Shown: positions 1 to 6,322, numbered from the stretch's first letter. The stretch: DNA of 7,481 nt from Methylobacteriaceae bacterium (GCA_031272615.1 JAISTL010000024.1:1-7481), one strand, 5' to 3'. Notes: a model not told the origin generated them from the letters alone. Numbers and translations are program-made.

Positions 1-798
1 CAGCTGGATGCCGTGGTGGATGTGGTGTCCGTCGCCTGGCTGATGGACCGGCTCAAACCGCGGCGCGTTGTCGGTTCCCCCGTGCACGTCGGCAGCGGCC
101 ACGTCCACACCGCCCACGGCGTGCTGCCGGTGCCGGCTCCGGCAACGGCGCGGCTGCTGCGGGGCATTCCGTGCTATGGCGGCGATATCCGCGGCGAGTT
201 GTGCACGCCGACGGGAGCGGCGCTGCTGAGCCATTTTGCCTCCGCCTTCGGGCCGATGCCGCCGATGACGCTTCGCGCTGTCGGTTACGGTTTGGGACAC
301 AAGGAATTTGGCGCCGCCAACTGCCTGCGCGCCTTCCTGGGCGAGAGCGCCGGGGGTGCGGCGACGGTCGGTGACACGGTTGTCGAGCTCAAATGCAATC
401 TCGATGACATGACCGGCGAAGCCATCGGCTACACGACGGCGCTGTTGCTGAAGGAGGGCGCGCTGGATGTGTTCCTGACCCCGATCCAGATGAAAATGGG
501 CCGCCCGGGCGTCCTGCTGACCTGCCTGTGCCCGCCGCAGGAGGCGGAGCGCTTCGCCGCCCTGATGCTCACCCACACCACGACCTTCGGCGTGCGCAAA
601 ACCGTTTGCGAACGCGCCGTGCTCGAACGCTCTACCGAAACCCGGGAGACCGCCTTCGGCCCGGTGCGGTTCAAGAGCGGCGGCGGCCATGGAGTTTCCA
701 GGGAAAAGCCGGAATATGACGATGTCGCGGCGGCGGCTGAGGCCGGTGGACAACCGTTTCACACAGTGGCCGCGGCTCTCGCCGGCAGGGAGGAGTGA
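1..798 (+). CDS. larC: LarC, nickel insertion protein for the nickel-pincer cofactor (5' partial)
   Basis: LarC is the CTP-dependent cyclometallase that inserts nickel into the pyridinium bis-thiocarboxylate mononucleotide, the last step of NPN cofactor synthesis in the cytoplasm. The frame is open from base 1, so the N-terminus lies outside the window; 265 residues are visible. Family motifs include DAVVDVV at the start, then GSGHVHTAHGVLPVPAPAT, then ELCTPTGAALL. The C-terminal (LarC2) part begins near window residue 129 with ELKCNLDDMTGE and ends with the usual ET..GPVR.K and KPEYDD blocks. In Lactiplantibacillus plantarum LarC1 and LarC2 are joined by programmed frameshifting; here both parts are in one uninterrupted frame. 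The stop lies one base before the larE start and the larE ribosome binding site is inside the larC 3' end, so the two are translationally coupled. larB would be expected upstream. Recognition is by motifs and is firm. Confidence 0.93.
   Translation, partial: QLDAVVDVVSVAWLMDRLKPRRVVGSPVHVGSGHVHTAHGVLPVPAPATARLLRGIPCYGGDIRGELCTPTGAALLSHFASAFGPMPPMTLRAVGYGLGHKEFGAANCLRAFLGESAGGAATVGDTVVELKCNLDDMTGEAIGYTTALLLKEGALDVFLTPIQMKMGRPGVLLTCLCPPQEAERFAALMLTHTTTFGVRKTVCERAVLERSTETRETAFGPVRFKSGGGHGVSREKPEYDDVAAAAEAGGQPFHTVAAALAGREE
787..795 (+). promoter_or_regulatory. Ribosome binding site of larE
   Basis: AGGGAGGAG lies 4 nt before GTG at 800 (6 nt counted from GGGAGG). It is a near-ideal Shine-Dalgarno sequence and decides for the GTG start at 800 over an in-frame ATG at 689, which lies deep inside larC and has no comparable site. 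Confidence 0.8.
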
Positions 799-799
799 C

Positions 800-1639
800 G
801 TGCCCGCTCTCGAAGAAAAACGGCAGGCGCTGATTGCCTGTCTCAAAGATCTCGGCGGCGTCGCCGTGGCGTTTTCCGGCGGCGTCGATTCCACTCTGCT
901 GTTGAAAATCGCCCACGATACGCTGGGCGAAAAGGCGGTTGCGCTGACGGCGCGCTCCGCCTCCTTCCCGTTACGCGAACTCAACGAAGCGAAAGCCTTC
1001 TGCGAAGGTGAACACATCCGCCATATCCTGTTCGACTCCGGGGAAATGGACGATGACCGCTATACCAGCAACCCGGTCAACCGCTGCTATCTGTGCAAGA
1101 GCGGGTTTCTGGCCAAGGCGGTGGAGATCGCCCACGCCCACGGCATCCCCCATGTGGCTGAAGGCTCCAATGTCGACGACATGGGAGATTACCGCCCGGG
1201 GCTGACGGCGGTGGCGGAACTGGGAGTCAAGAGCCCGCTGCGTCAAGCAGGCCTCACCAAGGCGGACATCCGCGCCCTTTCCAGAGAGCTCGGGCTGAAA
1301 ACCTGGAACAAGCCTTCGTTTGCCTGCCTGTCCAGCCGCATTCCCTACGGCGAGAAAATCACGCCGCAGCGCCTCGCCATGATCGACAAGGCGGAACAGT
1401 TTCTGCTGGATATGGGCATCGTTCAGGTGCGGGTGCGCGCCCACGGGAACCTGGCGCGCATCGAAACCGATGGCGCCGGCATGGCGCGGATTATGGAAGA
1501 GGCCAACCGCAAGGCCATCCACGCGGCTTTCCGCGGTTACGGCTTCGCCTATGTGTCGCTGGACCTCATGGGCTACCGTACCGGTAGCATGAACGAACCG
1601 CTCAAAGCGGCTCCCCCGGCAAAAGCGCCGGAACCGTGA
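800..1639 (+). CDS. larE: LarE, ATP-dependent sulfur transferase for nickel-pincer cofactor synthesis
   Basis: LarE adenylates the carboxylates of pyridinium biscarboxylate mononucleotide and converts them to thiocarboxylates, before nickel insertion by LarC. With the GTG start at 800 the protein is 279 residues, the usual family length. The PP-loop ATP-binding motif SGGVDST is at residues 26-32. A CxxC (Cys96, Cys99 in NRCYLCK) is followed by Cys176 in PSFACLSSRIPYG. Cys176 falls exactly on the number of the sacrificial cysteine of L. plantarum LarE, which supports the start. Having three cysteines (CxxC plus Cys176) matches, from memory, the [4Fe-4S]-dependent LarE of Thermotoga maritima; this points to a catalytic rather than sacrificial sulfur donor, but that is inferred. 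The family ending DLMGYRTGSMNE is present at the C-terminus, followed by an Ala/Pro-rich tail. It follows larC after one base and is surely in the same operon. Confidence 0.94.
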   Translation: MPALEEKRQALIACLKDLGGVAVAFSGGVDSTLLLKIAHDTLGEKAVALTARSASFPLRELNEAKAFCEGEHIRHILFDSGEMDDDRYTSNPVNRCYLCKSGFLAKAVEIAHAHGIPHVAEGSNVDDMGDYRPGLTAVAELGVKSPLRQAGLTKADIRALSRELGLKTWNKPSFACLSSRIPYGEKITPQRLAMIDKAEQFLLDMGIVQVRVRAHGNLARIETDGAGMARIMEEANRKAIHAAFRGYGFAYVSLDLMGYRTGSMNEPLKAAPPAKAPEP

Positions 1640-1679
1640 GAACCCGCACGCCCGGGGGAGCGTTGCCCCCCGGTTCTCA
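1637..1679. terminator. GC-rich inverted repeat between convergent genes, possible bidirectional terminator
   Basis: TGAGAACC (1637-1644) is complementary to GGTTCTCA (1672-1679). Inside it a second, alternative stem can form between CCGGGGG (1652-1658) and CCCCCGG (1667-1673). It begins within the larE stop codon and ends just before the stop of the minus-strand membrane gene, the usual place for a shared terminator. No clear U-tract follows on the plus strand. On the minus strand a TTTT lies about ten bases beyond the stem. Intrinsic termination is therefore plausible but not certain. Confidence 0.45.
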
Positions 1680-1681
1680 AC

Positions 1682-1966
1682 TCATTCGCGCTGAGAGGCA
1701 GGCGAAGAATCGCCGCGGCGCGTCATCACCAGCCATGCGGCCAAGCCGCAGGCGACAATCAACACCCCGAGCAACGCATCGTCAACACTGATATCCAGAA
1801 ACGGCTCGCCGCCGGCGATGTTGAAAAAGCCGTCAACGCTCCACATCAACGCCGCGCTCCAGAACATCAGGCTGAGGGTGCCCAGCTTGCGACTGTTGTC
1901 CCACCCCTGCCGACGCCACAGCGCCGTCGCGACAAGAGCGGCGCCAACCGTTATCAAAAAGCACAT
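1682..1966 (-). CDS. Small two-helix membrane protein of unknown function
   Basis: This 94-residue protein starts at the ATG at 1966 (MCFLITVGAAL), 10 nt after the stop of the upstream membrane gene, with a GAGA-type purine stretch before it. A longer in-frame start at 2038 would overlap the neighbour by about 60 nt and add a charged, unrelated leader. One hydrophobic helix covers about residues 2-17 and a second about 64-81. A semi-hydrophobic stretch with many aromatic residues (LMFWSAALMWSVDGFF, 33-48) may be a third. The loop has an acidic run, GEPFLDISVDDA. A Lys/Arg pattern flanks the helices and the C-terminus is polar. I recall similar small proteins paired in anaerobic bacteria but cannot name a family or function. 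It sits directly downstream of its partner and the two may form one membrane complex. Confidence 0.7.
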   Translation of the reverse strand: MCFLITVGAALVATALWRRQGWDNSRKLGTLSLMFWSAALMWSVDGFFNIAGGEPFLDISVDDALLGVLIVACGLAAWLVMTRRGDSSPASQRE

Positions 1967-1976
1967 GGCTCGTCTC

Positions 1977-2330
1977 TCAAGTTGAAGCGGTTTTTGCCGA
2001 AGCCCTTCCGGCGCGGTCCGCGAGCAGCATCGCGACATACCACACGGCGGTCACCAGCGCCGCCATCGACACCCCGACCGTGCCCATTTCCTCGAGCATC
2101 AGCATGGTCTCCGCCGGATTGCTCATGGCGGTGAGGAACGGCGGCCATGGCACAATTTCCCCGTGCCACACGTGCTCAATCATCAGCAGGAACGAGCCGC
2201 CCCACAACATGGCGTTCAGCCATTCCAACCTGCGTCTCCAAATGGAGCCGGCGGTCCCATTGCGTTTCATCCGGCGCAGTACCAGCGACACGGCCACGGC
2301 CTCCAAAGCCGGAACAATCACACATGCCAT
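1977..2330 (-). CDS. Small membrane protein with EHVWHGEIVPW motif, unknown function
   Basis: This 117-residue protein has a hydrophobic N-terminal helix (about 2-18), then a basic stretch (RRMKRNG, WRRR), a second helix (about 37-51, LNAMLWGGSFLLMI) and a third (about 83-104). Right after helix 2 comes EHVWHGEIVPWPPF (residues 52-65), with two histidines and two acidic residues at the membrane edge. These could bind a metal or proton, but that is a guess. The start at 2330 is preceded by GGGAG at somewhat long spacing (about 11 nt). The next membrane gene follows after 10 nt, so the two are surely cotranscribed. They lie 110 nt downstream of the GntR gene on the same strand, so read-through from it is possible. 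I recall comparable small protein pairs in strict anaerobes, without any assigned role. Confidence 0.72.
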   Translation of the reverse strand: MACVIVPALEAVAVSLVLRRMKRNGTAGSIWRRRLEWLNAMLWGGSFLLMIEHVWHGEIVPWPPFLTAMSNPAETMLMLEEMGTVGVSMAALVTAVWYVAMLLADRAGRASAKTAST

Positions 2331-2371
2331 AACTTTAAGTCTCCCTTTGCTTCAGTCATTCAGTACCTGTC

Positions 2372-2387
2372 TGTTCCGCCCGGAACA
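2372..2387. repeat. 16-bp inverted repeat upstream of the membrane-protein pair
   Basis: TGTTCCG and CGGAACA face each other with a 2-bp centre (CC). The repeat lies about 42 bp before the ATG of the first membrane protein, in the 110-bp gap after the GntR gene. A 2-nt loop and no T-run on either side argue against a terminator. It could be an operator for the membrane pair. Its sequence differs from the TGGTATACCA-type sites of the divergent control region, so it would belong to another regulator. Confidence 0.4.
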
Positions 2388-2440
2388 CCTGCGCCCGCCG
2401 GTCGGCGCGCTTTATCCGCCGATGCCGCCGCTCCCGCCCT

Positions 2441-3163
2441 TCAGGGTTGTTCCTCGGCAACATACAATTGATTGCGCGCATTCACAAGATGTTTGCGCAT
2501 CATGTCCGCGGCGCCGTAGGGGTCCCGGGCTTTCAGCCTGGCGAAAATCTCCTTGTGATGTTCCTGCGCCTGCTCCATGCGCGCCCGGTTGCGGTGCGTC
2601 GACCGGCGGGATTGCTTCTGCAGCTCCACGAGGAATGTCGTCAACATCATCAGCACGGCATTGTGGGATGCCGTCATGACCGCGCTGTGAAAATCCATCG
2701 AATCCATGTGGATGGGTACGCCGCTCATCAGGTCGGCATCGGTGCGCAGGATGGTACGCTCAATCATCTTCAAATCGTCTTCGGTAGCGTTCTGGGCGGC
2801 GAGATACGCGGCGTGGGGTTCAAACAACAACCGCACATCGAAGAGGTCCGCCAGTAACGTGGAACTCACGGAGTACATCGGCCCCAGCGAATTGAGCAGC
2901 TCCACCGGGTCAAGCTGCCTCACAAACACGCCCTTGCCTCGAATCTGCTCGACAATCCCGAGGTATTCCAACACCTTCATCGCTTCCCGCACCGGAATGC
3001 GGCTGACATTCAGCGAAGCGGCCAATTCCCGCTCGGAGGGCAGCATGTCCCCCGGTTTGATCTCGCCGGAAAGGATTTTGTTTTTCCACAGGTCGACGAT
3101 CTGTTTGTAGAGGGAATCGGTGTTTCGGTTGAGTTGCACCTCAGTCATCTCGGGTTTGGACAT
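2441..3163 (-). CDS. GntR-family transcriptional regulator, FadR/FCD subfamily
   Basis: This 240-residue protein has an N-terminal winged helix-turn-helix (about residues 15-83) with the family signatures LPSERELAASLNVSRIPVREAMKVLEYLGIV and RGKGVFV. A C-terminal all-helical FCD ligand-binding domain covers about 100-233. The four residues that bind a metal in most FCD proteins are all present: Asp109 (FDVR), His159 (DFHSAV), His203 (HKEIF) and His225 (RKHL). It therefore probably senses a carboxylic acid through a bound metal. Two ATGs are adjacent (3166 and 3163). GGAG lies 3 nt before the first and 6 nt before the second, so 3163 is preferred. It follows the MmgE/PrpD gene by 62 nt on the same strand and may be the last gene of that operon. 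The TGGTATACCA site at the divergent promoters is of the type bound by ExuR/UxuR, members of this subfamily, so it is the likely local repressor. Confidence 0.92.
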   Translation of the reverse strand: MSKPEMTEVQLNRNTDSLYKQIVDLWKNKILSGEIKPGDMLPSERELAASLNVSRIPVREAMKVLEYLGIVEQIRGKGVFVRQLDPVELLNSLGPMYSVSSTLLADLFDVRLLFEPHAAYLAAQNATEDDLKMIERTILRTDADLMSGVPIHMDSMDFHSAVMTASHNAVLMMLTTFLVELQKQSRRSTHRNRARMEQAQEHHKEIFARLKARDPYGAADMMRKHLVNARNQLYVAEEQP

Positions 3164-3225
3164 CATGTTCTCCGGCGGAAAAGACTACGGCTAGTTACCT
3201 GATTTCCGCGCAAATAACAAGGGGT

Positions 3226-4602
3226 TCAGGACGTTCCGGAGGGAGACAGCAGGGCTGTAATCCCGCCGGCGGAGCGTATGGTATCGAGTGAGACGCAGGC
3301 GTCGATGACCGCCTCGGCGTTTTGCGGAGACAGGCGCGGCTTCACCATCAGGCGGAATTTGTCGGCGGCTTCCTGCCATGTCACCGGATTGCCCGGGTCG
3401 CCTTTCGGAGACTCCACCCGTTCGCTGAGCACGGTTCCGTCGGCATAATGAATGTCCATGCGCGCCGGCCATTGTTCCGGCATCACGGCGCTGAGGTCCG
3501 GGTCTTCCATCACCTCGATTTTGTCGATTAACCGGCGGATATCGGCGTTTCCCAATGCCTCACGGGAAAAATGCCCCTCGGTGGGAAGGCCCTTCAGCAG
3601 CGTTGCCGCCACGCACCACGCCAGGCTGAATTTGGCCTCGCGTGTGGTTTTCGGGTTGCGCAAGCCGGCGATATCCAGCGCCGTTCTATAGGTGTGAAGG
3701 ACAATCCGCGTCATCCCGGCCCCGCTCCCGCGGGCGCGCAAAGCATTGGCGGCGTCGATGGCCGAATGGGTGTGCCGGCAGCACGGATACGGCTTGACGG
3801 ATACGGTAAGCGTGCGGAAACGCTGCCCGAAATCCTCAAACAGACTTTCATCCACGCTTTGGCGGGCATAACCGGCAAAAAAGCCCTGCGTTCCCTCCAG
3901 GATACGGGAGGCGCCGGTGAAATCCCGGGCAGCCAGATAGGCCGCCAACACGCCGTTGGCCGCGGCCTTGCCGGTGTGCAGATATTTGCTCATCGCTCCG
4001 TCATGCAAAAACTGCCACAAACCCGCCGCCATGGAGCCGGCGCTGCCCATCGCCCAATTCAAACGGGTTTCCGGCAGGTCGAGGAGTCGGCCAGCCGCCG
4101 CCGTCGAACCGAAGACTCCGGCGGTTCCGGTGGTATGCCATATTTCATAGTGCGCCGGAGTCACCGCCGCGCCGATGCGCAGCATCACCTCATATCCGGC
4201 GACAATGGCGGTGATCAGGTCTTCACCGTTTTTCCCCAGCCATTCCGAAAGCGCCAGCGCCGCGGGGATGACCACCGTTCCCGGATGGGAAATCGACTCC
4301 CGATCGACGTCGTCCATTTCCAGAATATGACCGACGTATCCATTGAAAAAGGCAACGTTGACCACATTTGAAAGCTCCGGTTCGCCGACCGCGTGCGCCT
4401 GCGGCGCGCCGCCCATGGTGGTGAGGAAAGCACGGGCAGGCGCCGCATTGGAGCTCATCGCGCCCCTGAGGGCGCATCCCAGCCAGTCCAACACGAGAAG
4501 TTTGACCTTGTCTCTGACCTCGGCCGGAATCCGCGAATAAGCGAGCCCGGCGGCAAAGGCGGAACAGGCCTCCGAGACCGAGGAGCGAGGGTTGTTCCCC
4601 AT
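3226..4602 (-). CDS. MmgE/PrpD-family protein (2-methylcitrate dehydratase / aconitate decarboxylase superfamily)
   Basis: This 458-residue protein matches the family's usual 440-500. The superfamily acts on small di- and tricarboxylates: 2-methylcitrate dehydratase (PrpD), cis-aconitate decarboxylase and iminodisuccinate epimerase. Visible signatures in order are: LLVLDWLGCALRG (35-47), NGYVGHILEMDD...SHPG (87-108), HTTGTAGVFG (156-165), DGAMSKYLHTGKAAANG (201-217), VKPYPCCRHTHSAID (269-283) and EAKFSLAW (322-329). Candidate active-site residues, placed by approximate analogy to aconitate decarboxylase, are His106, His156, Lys206 and Lys270. There is no prpB or prpC nearby, so a methylcitrate cycle is unlikely. 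It starts 3 nt after the stop of the fumarase-type beta subunit with only a weak GGGG before it, so translation is probably coupled. That makes it the third enzyme of the same pathway. The exact substrate and reaction cannot be assigned. Confidence 0.88.
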   Translation of the reverse strand: MGNNPRSSVSEACSAFAAGLAYSRIPAEVRDKVKLLVLDWLGCALRGAMSSNAAPARAFLTTMGGAPQAHAVGEPELSNVVNVAFFNGYVGHILEMDDVDRESISHPGTVVIPAALALSEWLGKNGEDLITAIVAGYEVMLRIGAAVTPAHYEIWHTTGTAGVFGSTAAAGRLLDLPETRLNWAMGSAGSMAAGLWQFLHDGAMSKYLHTGKAAANGVLAAYLAARDFTGASRILEGTQGFFAGYARQSVDESLFEDFGQRFRTLTVSVKPYPCCRHTHSAIDAANALRARGSGAGMTRIVLHTYRTALDIAGLRNPKTTREAKFSLAWCVAATLLKGLPTEGHFSREALGNADIRRLIDKIEVMEDPDLSAVMPEQWPARMDIHYADGTVLSERVESPKGDPGNPVTWQEAADKFRLMVKPRLSPQNAEAVIDACVSLDTIRSAGGITALLSPSGTS

Positions 4603-4605
4603 AGT

Positions 4606-5190
4606 TCAATACCCCATGGCGGCAATGGCCTGCCGCCCGGCGGCCCGCACATCGTCATAAACGCTGTGGCCGCGGCAATCCATCGTCACGATAAACGGCC
4701 CGAAATCCTTGACCTCGAGAACCCACATCCCTTCGGGCATACCGTTCTCCAGCCAGTGGACGCCCTTGATGGCCCGCACCCCGGCGCCGATCTGAACCGC
4801 GCATCCCGGCGCAGCCTGAAGATAAGCCTGTGTGTAGCGCTGAAACGCCGCCTTGCTGTCATCGAACATGCCGCCCTTGCCGATGATGAGTTTGACGCCG
4901 AGCCGGCCGATGAGGTCGGCGTAGGGTTCCATACGCATGCTTGTCGTGGGGCCGATGACGTTCAGCCGCCACCCGTCGCCGTCTTTCAACGCCACGGGGC
5001 CGGCATGGAACACGGCGCTTCCGGCGAGGGGCTCCGGCAGCGGCTGGCCCTTTTCCGCCAGAGCGCGTATTTCCATGTGCGCCATATCCCGCGCCGTGTA
5101 GACGATACCGTCCAGATATACGCTGTCTCCGAGGGCAAGTTTCTCAATATCGGCATCCGTCACCGGAAGCGTCAGATGGTGTTCCGCCAT
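4606..5190 (-). CDS. Class I fumarate hydratase / L(+)-tartrate dehydratase-type beta subunit
   Basis: This is the 194-residue C-terminal (beta) subunit of an iron-sulfur hydro-lyase that adds or removes water on C4-type dicarboxylates such as fumarate/malate, tartrate or mesaconate. Family motifs are GDSVYLDGIVYTARDMAH (21-38), FHAGPV (61-66), NVIGPTTSMRM (77-87) and KLIIGKGGM (100-108). The length is normal for the beta subunit. The ATG at 5190 shares one base with the stop of the alpha subunit (TAATG), and GGAAGGAG stands 7 nt upstream inside the alpha gene. That pairing decides the start against a longer frame reaching 5271 and indicates equimolar coupled translation. The alpha subunit supplies the iron-sulfur cluster; this subunit closes the active site. 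The sequence does not tell fumarase from tartrate or other substrate specificity. Confidence 0.92.
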   Translation of the reverse strand: MAEHHLTLPVTDADIEKLALGDSVYLDGIVYTARDMAHMEIRALAEKGQPLPEPLAGSAVFHAGPVALKDGDGWRLNVIGPTTSMRMEPYADLIGRLGVKLIIGKGGMFDDSKAAFQRYTQAYLQAAPGCAVQIGAGVRAIKGVHWLENGMPEGMWVLEVKDFGPFIVTMDCRGHSVYDDVRAAGRQAIAAMGY

Positions 5191-6086
5191 TAGTAATCTC
5201 CTTCCTGAAAAAGATGCTGCACTGTTCCGTCGGGATAAATCCGCACGCCGAAACGGCGGGCGACCCAACAATGGAAGTTGACGGTCACCGGGCAGATGGC
5301 GGTGTGGGTCGCCGCGTGGGCGATTTTTACCGCCAGAGTGGTTGTGTCGCCGCCGATTCCCGCCGGGCCGACACCCAGCTTGTTGACGGAGTCCAACAGC
5401 TCGGTTTCAAGGGCCGCCAACAGCGGGTCCGGATTGGTATCCCGCCAGTCCCGGGTGCTGACCGCCTCGCGGCTGAGTTTGGAGGCGACATCCATCTGCC
5501 CGCCGATGCCGATGCCCAGCGCCGAAGGCGGACACGGAATGCCGCCGGCCTTGACGACCGTTTCCAGCACGAGTTTTTTCAGTCCGGAGAGGTCCTTGCC
5601 CAGTGTCGCCGTGGTCATGATGACGCTGGCGTTGCCGAGTTCCGCCCCGCAGCCCTTGAAACTGGCGATGATTTCAAGATACGGCAGGCCCGGCACCAGA
5701 CGGTATTCCATGTTGGGGACGCCCTCGCCGCTGCTGTCGCCCGGGTTGTTGCGGGTGAGGGAGTGGACGATGCTGGGGCGGATATAACCCTTGGCCGTGC
5801 ACTCCGCCAGCGCCTTCTGAATGTGCTCCCGCAGCCCGGCGACCGGCATTCCGTCGTCATAGCGCACCCAAACCGTCGGAAACCCCGGGGACTGGCATAC
5901 CGGCTTGTCCAACCGGCCGGCCATGGCGACGTTGTCCAGCATCGTCTGCAGCATGACCCGCGCCGAGGGGACGGTTTCCCTCTCGAGAGCGCGGCGCATC
6001 AGCACCTGGACATCGGCCGAGATACCGGTACACCCTTTGTGTATCAACTCGACAATATCTTCGTAGGATACCTTGACTCCCGACAT
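5190..6086 (-). CDS. Class I fumarate hydratase / L(+)-tartrate dehydratase-type alpha subunit
   Basis: This 298-residue catalytic subunit carries the three cysteines that hold the [4Fe-4S] cluster in this family: Cys64 (KPVCQ), Cys185 (IPCPPS) and Cys273 (FHCWVARR). These align with ACQDTG, NACPP and TGCWAHRR of E. coli TtdA, from memory. Other family blocks are GEGVPNMEYR (120-129), KGCGAELGNAS (144-154), LGIGIGGQMDVASKLSREA (190-208) and LGVGPAGIGG (237-246). The start at 6086 has AGGGAG 6 nt upstream. A longer frame from TTG at 6176 would begin in the promoter -35 box and is rejected. The conserved QDTG after the first cluster cysteine is QSPG here (65-68), an unusual change near the active site that may mean a different substrate. 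It is the first gene of the minus-strand operon alpha-beta-MmgE/PrpD. Confidence 0.92.
   Translation of the reverse strand: MSGVKVSYEDIVELIHKGCTGISADVQVLMRRALERETVPSARVMLQTMLDNVAMAGRLDKPVCQSPGFPTVWVRYDDGMPVAGLREHIQKALAECTAKGYIRPSIVHSLTRNNPGDSSGEGVPNMEYRLVPGLPYLEIIASFKGCGAELGNASVIMTTATLGKDLSGLKKLVLETVVKAGGIPCPPSALGIGIGGQMDVASKLSREAVSTRDWRDTNPDPLLAALETELLDSVNKLGVGPAGIGGDTTTLAVKIAHAATHTAICPVTVNFHCWVARRFGVRIYPDGTVQHLFQEGDY
5198..5205 (-). promoter_or_regulatory. Ribosome binding site of the beta subunit
   Basis: Read on the minus strand this is GGAAGGAG, 7 nt before the ATG at 5190. It lies within the last codons of the alpha gene and fixes the beta start. Confidence 0.8.
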
Positions 6087-6127
6087 TCGGTTCTCCCTGA
6101 TTTTGTTGTTCGGCTTGGCGCCGTCAT

Positions 6128-6146
6128 TTGGTATAATGGTATACCA
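6128..6146. promoter_or_regulatory. Operator for a GntR/FCD regulator (ExuR/UxuR-type TGGTATACCA)
   Basis: TGGTATACCA (6137-6146) is a perfect 10-bp palindrome. It is preceded by another TGGTAT half-site (6129-6134) set 8 bp away. The E. coli hexuronate regulators ExuR and UxuR, members of the FCD subfamily, bind sites centred on the same sequence. The site overlaps the predicted start of the minus-strand promoter, a classic repressor position. The FCD regulator encoded at 2441-3163 is the obvious candidate; the link is inference. Confidence 0.6.
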
Positions 6147-6147
6147 C

Positions 6148-6176
6148 ACGATAGCGAATATCCCGTGATCTGTCAA
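6148..6176 (-). promoter_or_regulatory. Sigma70-type promoter of the minus-strand dehydratase operon
   Basis: On the minus strand, a perfect TTGACA (6176-6171) is followed after 17 nt by TATCGT (6153-6148), four of six matches to TATAAT. The predicted transcription start is near 6141, giving a leader of about 55 nt before the alpha-subunit ATG at 6086. The palindrome at 6137-6146 overlaps this start. Confidence 0.65.
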
Positions 6177-6202
6177 TACGTCTTAATAAAAGAATTCACG
6201 CG

Positions 6203-6219
6203 GACATAGGGGATATGTC
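6203..6219. repeat. Inverted repeat in the middle of the divergent control region
   Basis: GACATA (6203-6208) and TATGTC (6214-6219) are complementary around a 5-nt GGGGA centre, and TTTTT follows at 6222-6226. It lies upstream of both -35 boxes, 27 bp from the left and about 60 bp from the right. It could be a binding site for an activator. A terminator seems less likely because the stem is short and AT-rich and no gene ends here. Confidence 0.3.
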
Positions 6220-6278
6220 GGTTTTTCAATGTGTTAATTTAAAACTCCGCAAAATGGCCTGATACCGAAACAAAGCAC

Positions 6279-6307
6279 TTGACAACTATCTTAATTGACC
6301 GTATGCC
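6279..6307 (+). promoter_or_regulatory. Sigma70-type promoter of the plus-strand UxaA-like genes
   Basis: A perfect TTGACA (6279-6284) is followed after 17 nt by TATGCC (6302-6307), a weak -10 with TAT conserved. The predicted start near 6314 gives a leader of about 80 nt to the ATG at 6394. The weak -10 suggests either low basal activity or help from an activator. Confidence 0.5.
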
Positions 6308-6322
6308 ATCGGGTGCTACTAA

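Noticed and set aside
1572..1588. Inverted repeat GCTACCG-TAC-CGGTAGC within larE
   Set aside because: It encodes the conserved GYRTGS segment of LarE and is explained by codon choice; it is unlikely to be an operator.
3164..3225. Possible separate promoter for the GntR gene in the 62-bp gap after the MmgE/PrpD gene
   Set aside because: Only TTGTTA and a poor -10 (TAACTA) could be found, and no operator-like site; cotranscription with the operon is as likely.
3571..4371. 266-codon plus-strand frame inside the MmgE/PrpD gene, and a similar one at 4393-5193
   Set aside because: Both are shadows of minus-strand genes with many conserved blocks; their translations are Arg/Pro/His-rich without recognisable motifs.
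6087..6176. N-terminal extension of the alpha subunit from TTG at 6176
   Set aside because: The TTG is the start of the predicted -35 TTGACA, the added residues do not look like the family, and the ATG at 6086 has AGGGAG at 6 nt.
5214..6209. 331-codon open frame on the plus strand across the alpha subunit
   Set aside because: It is antisense to a well-supported class I dehydratase alpha gene and has no family motifs. GC-rich third positions open the opposite strand. It also runs through the promoter.
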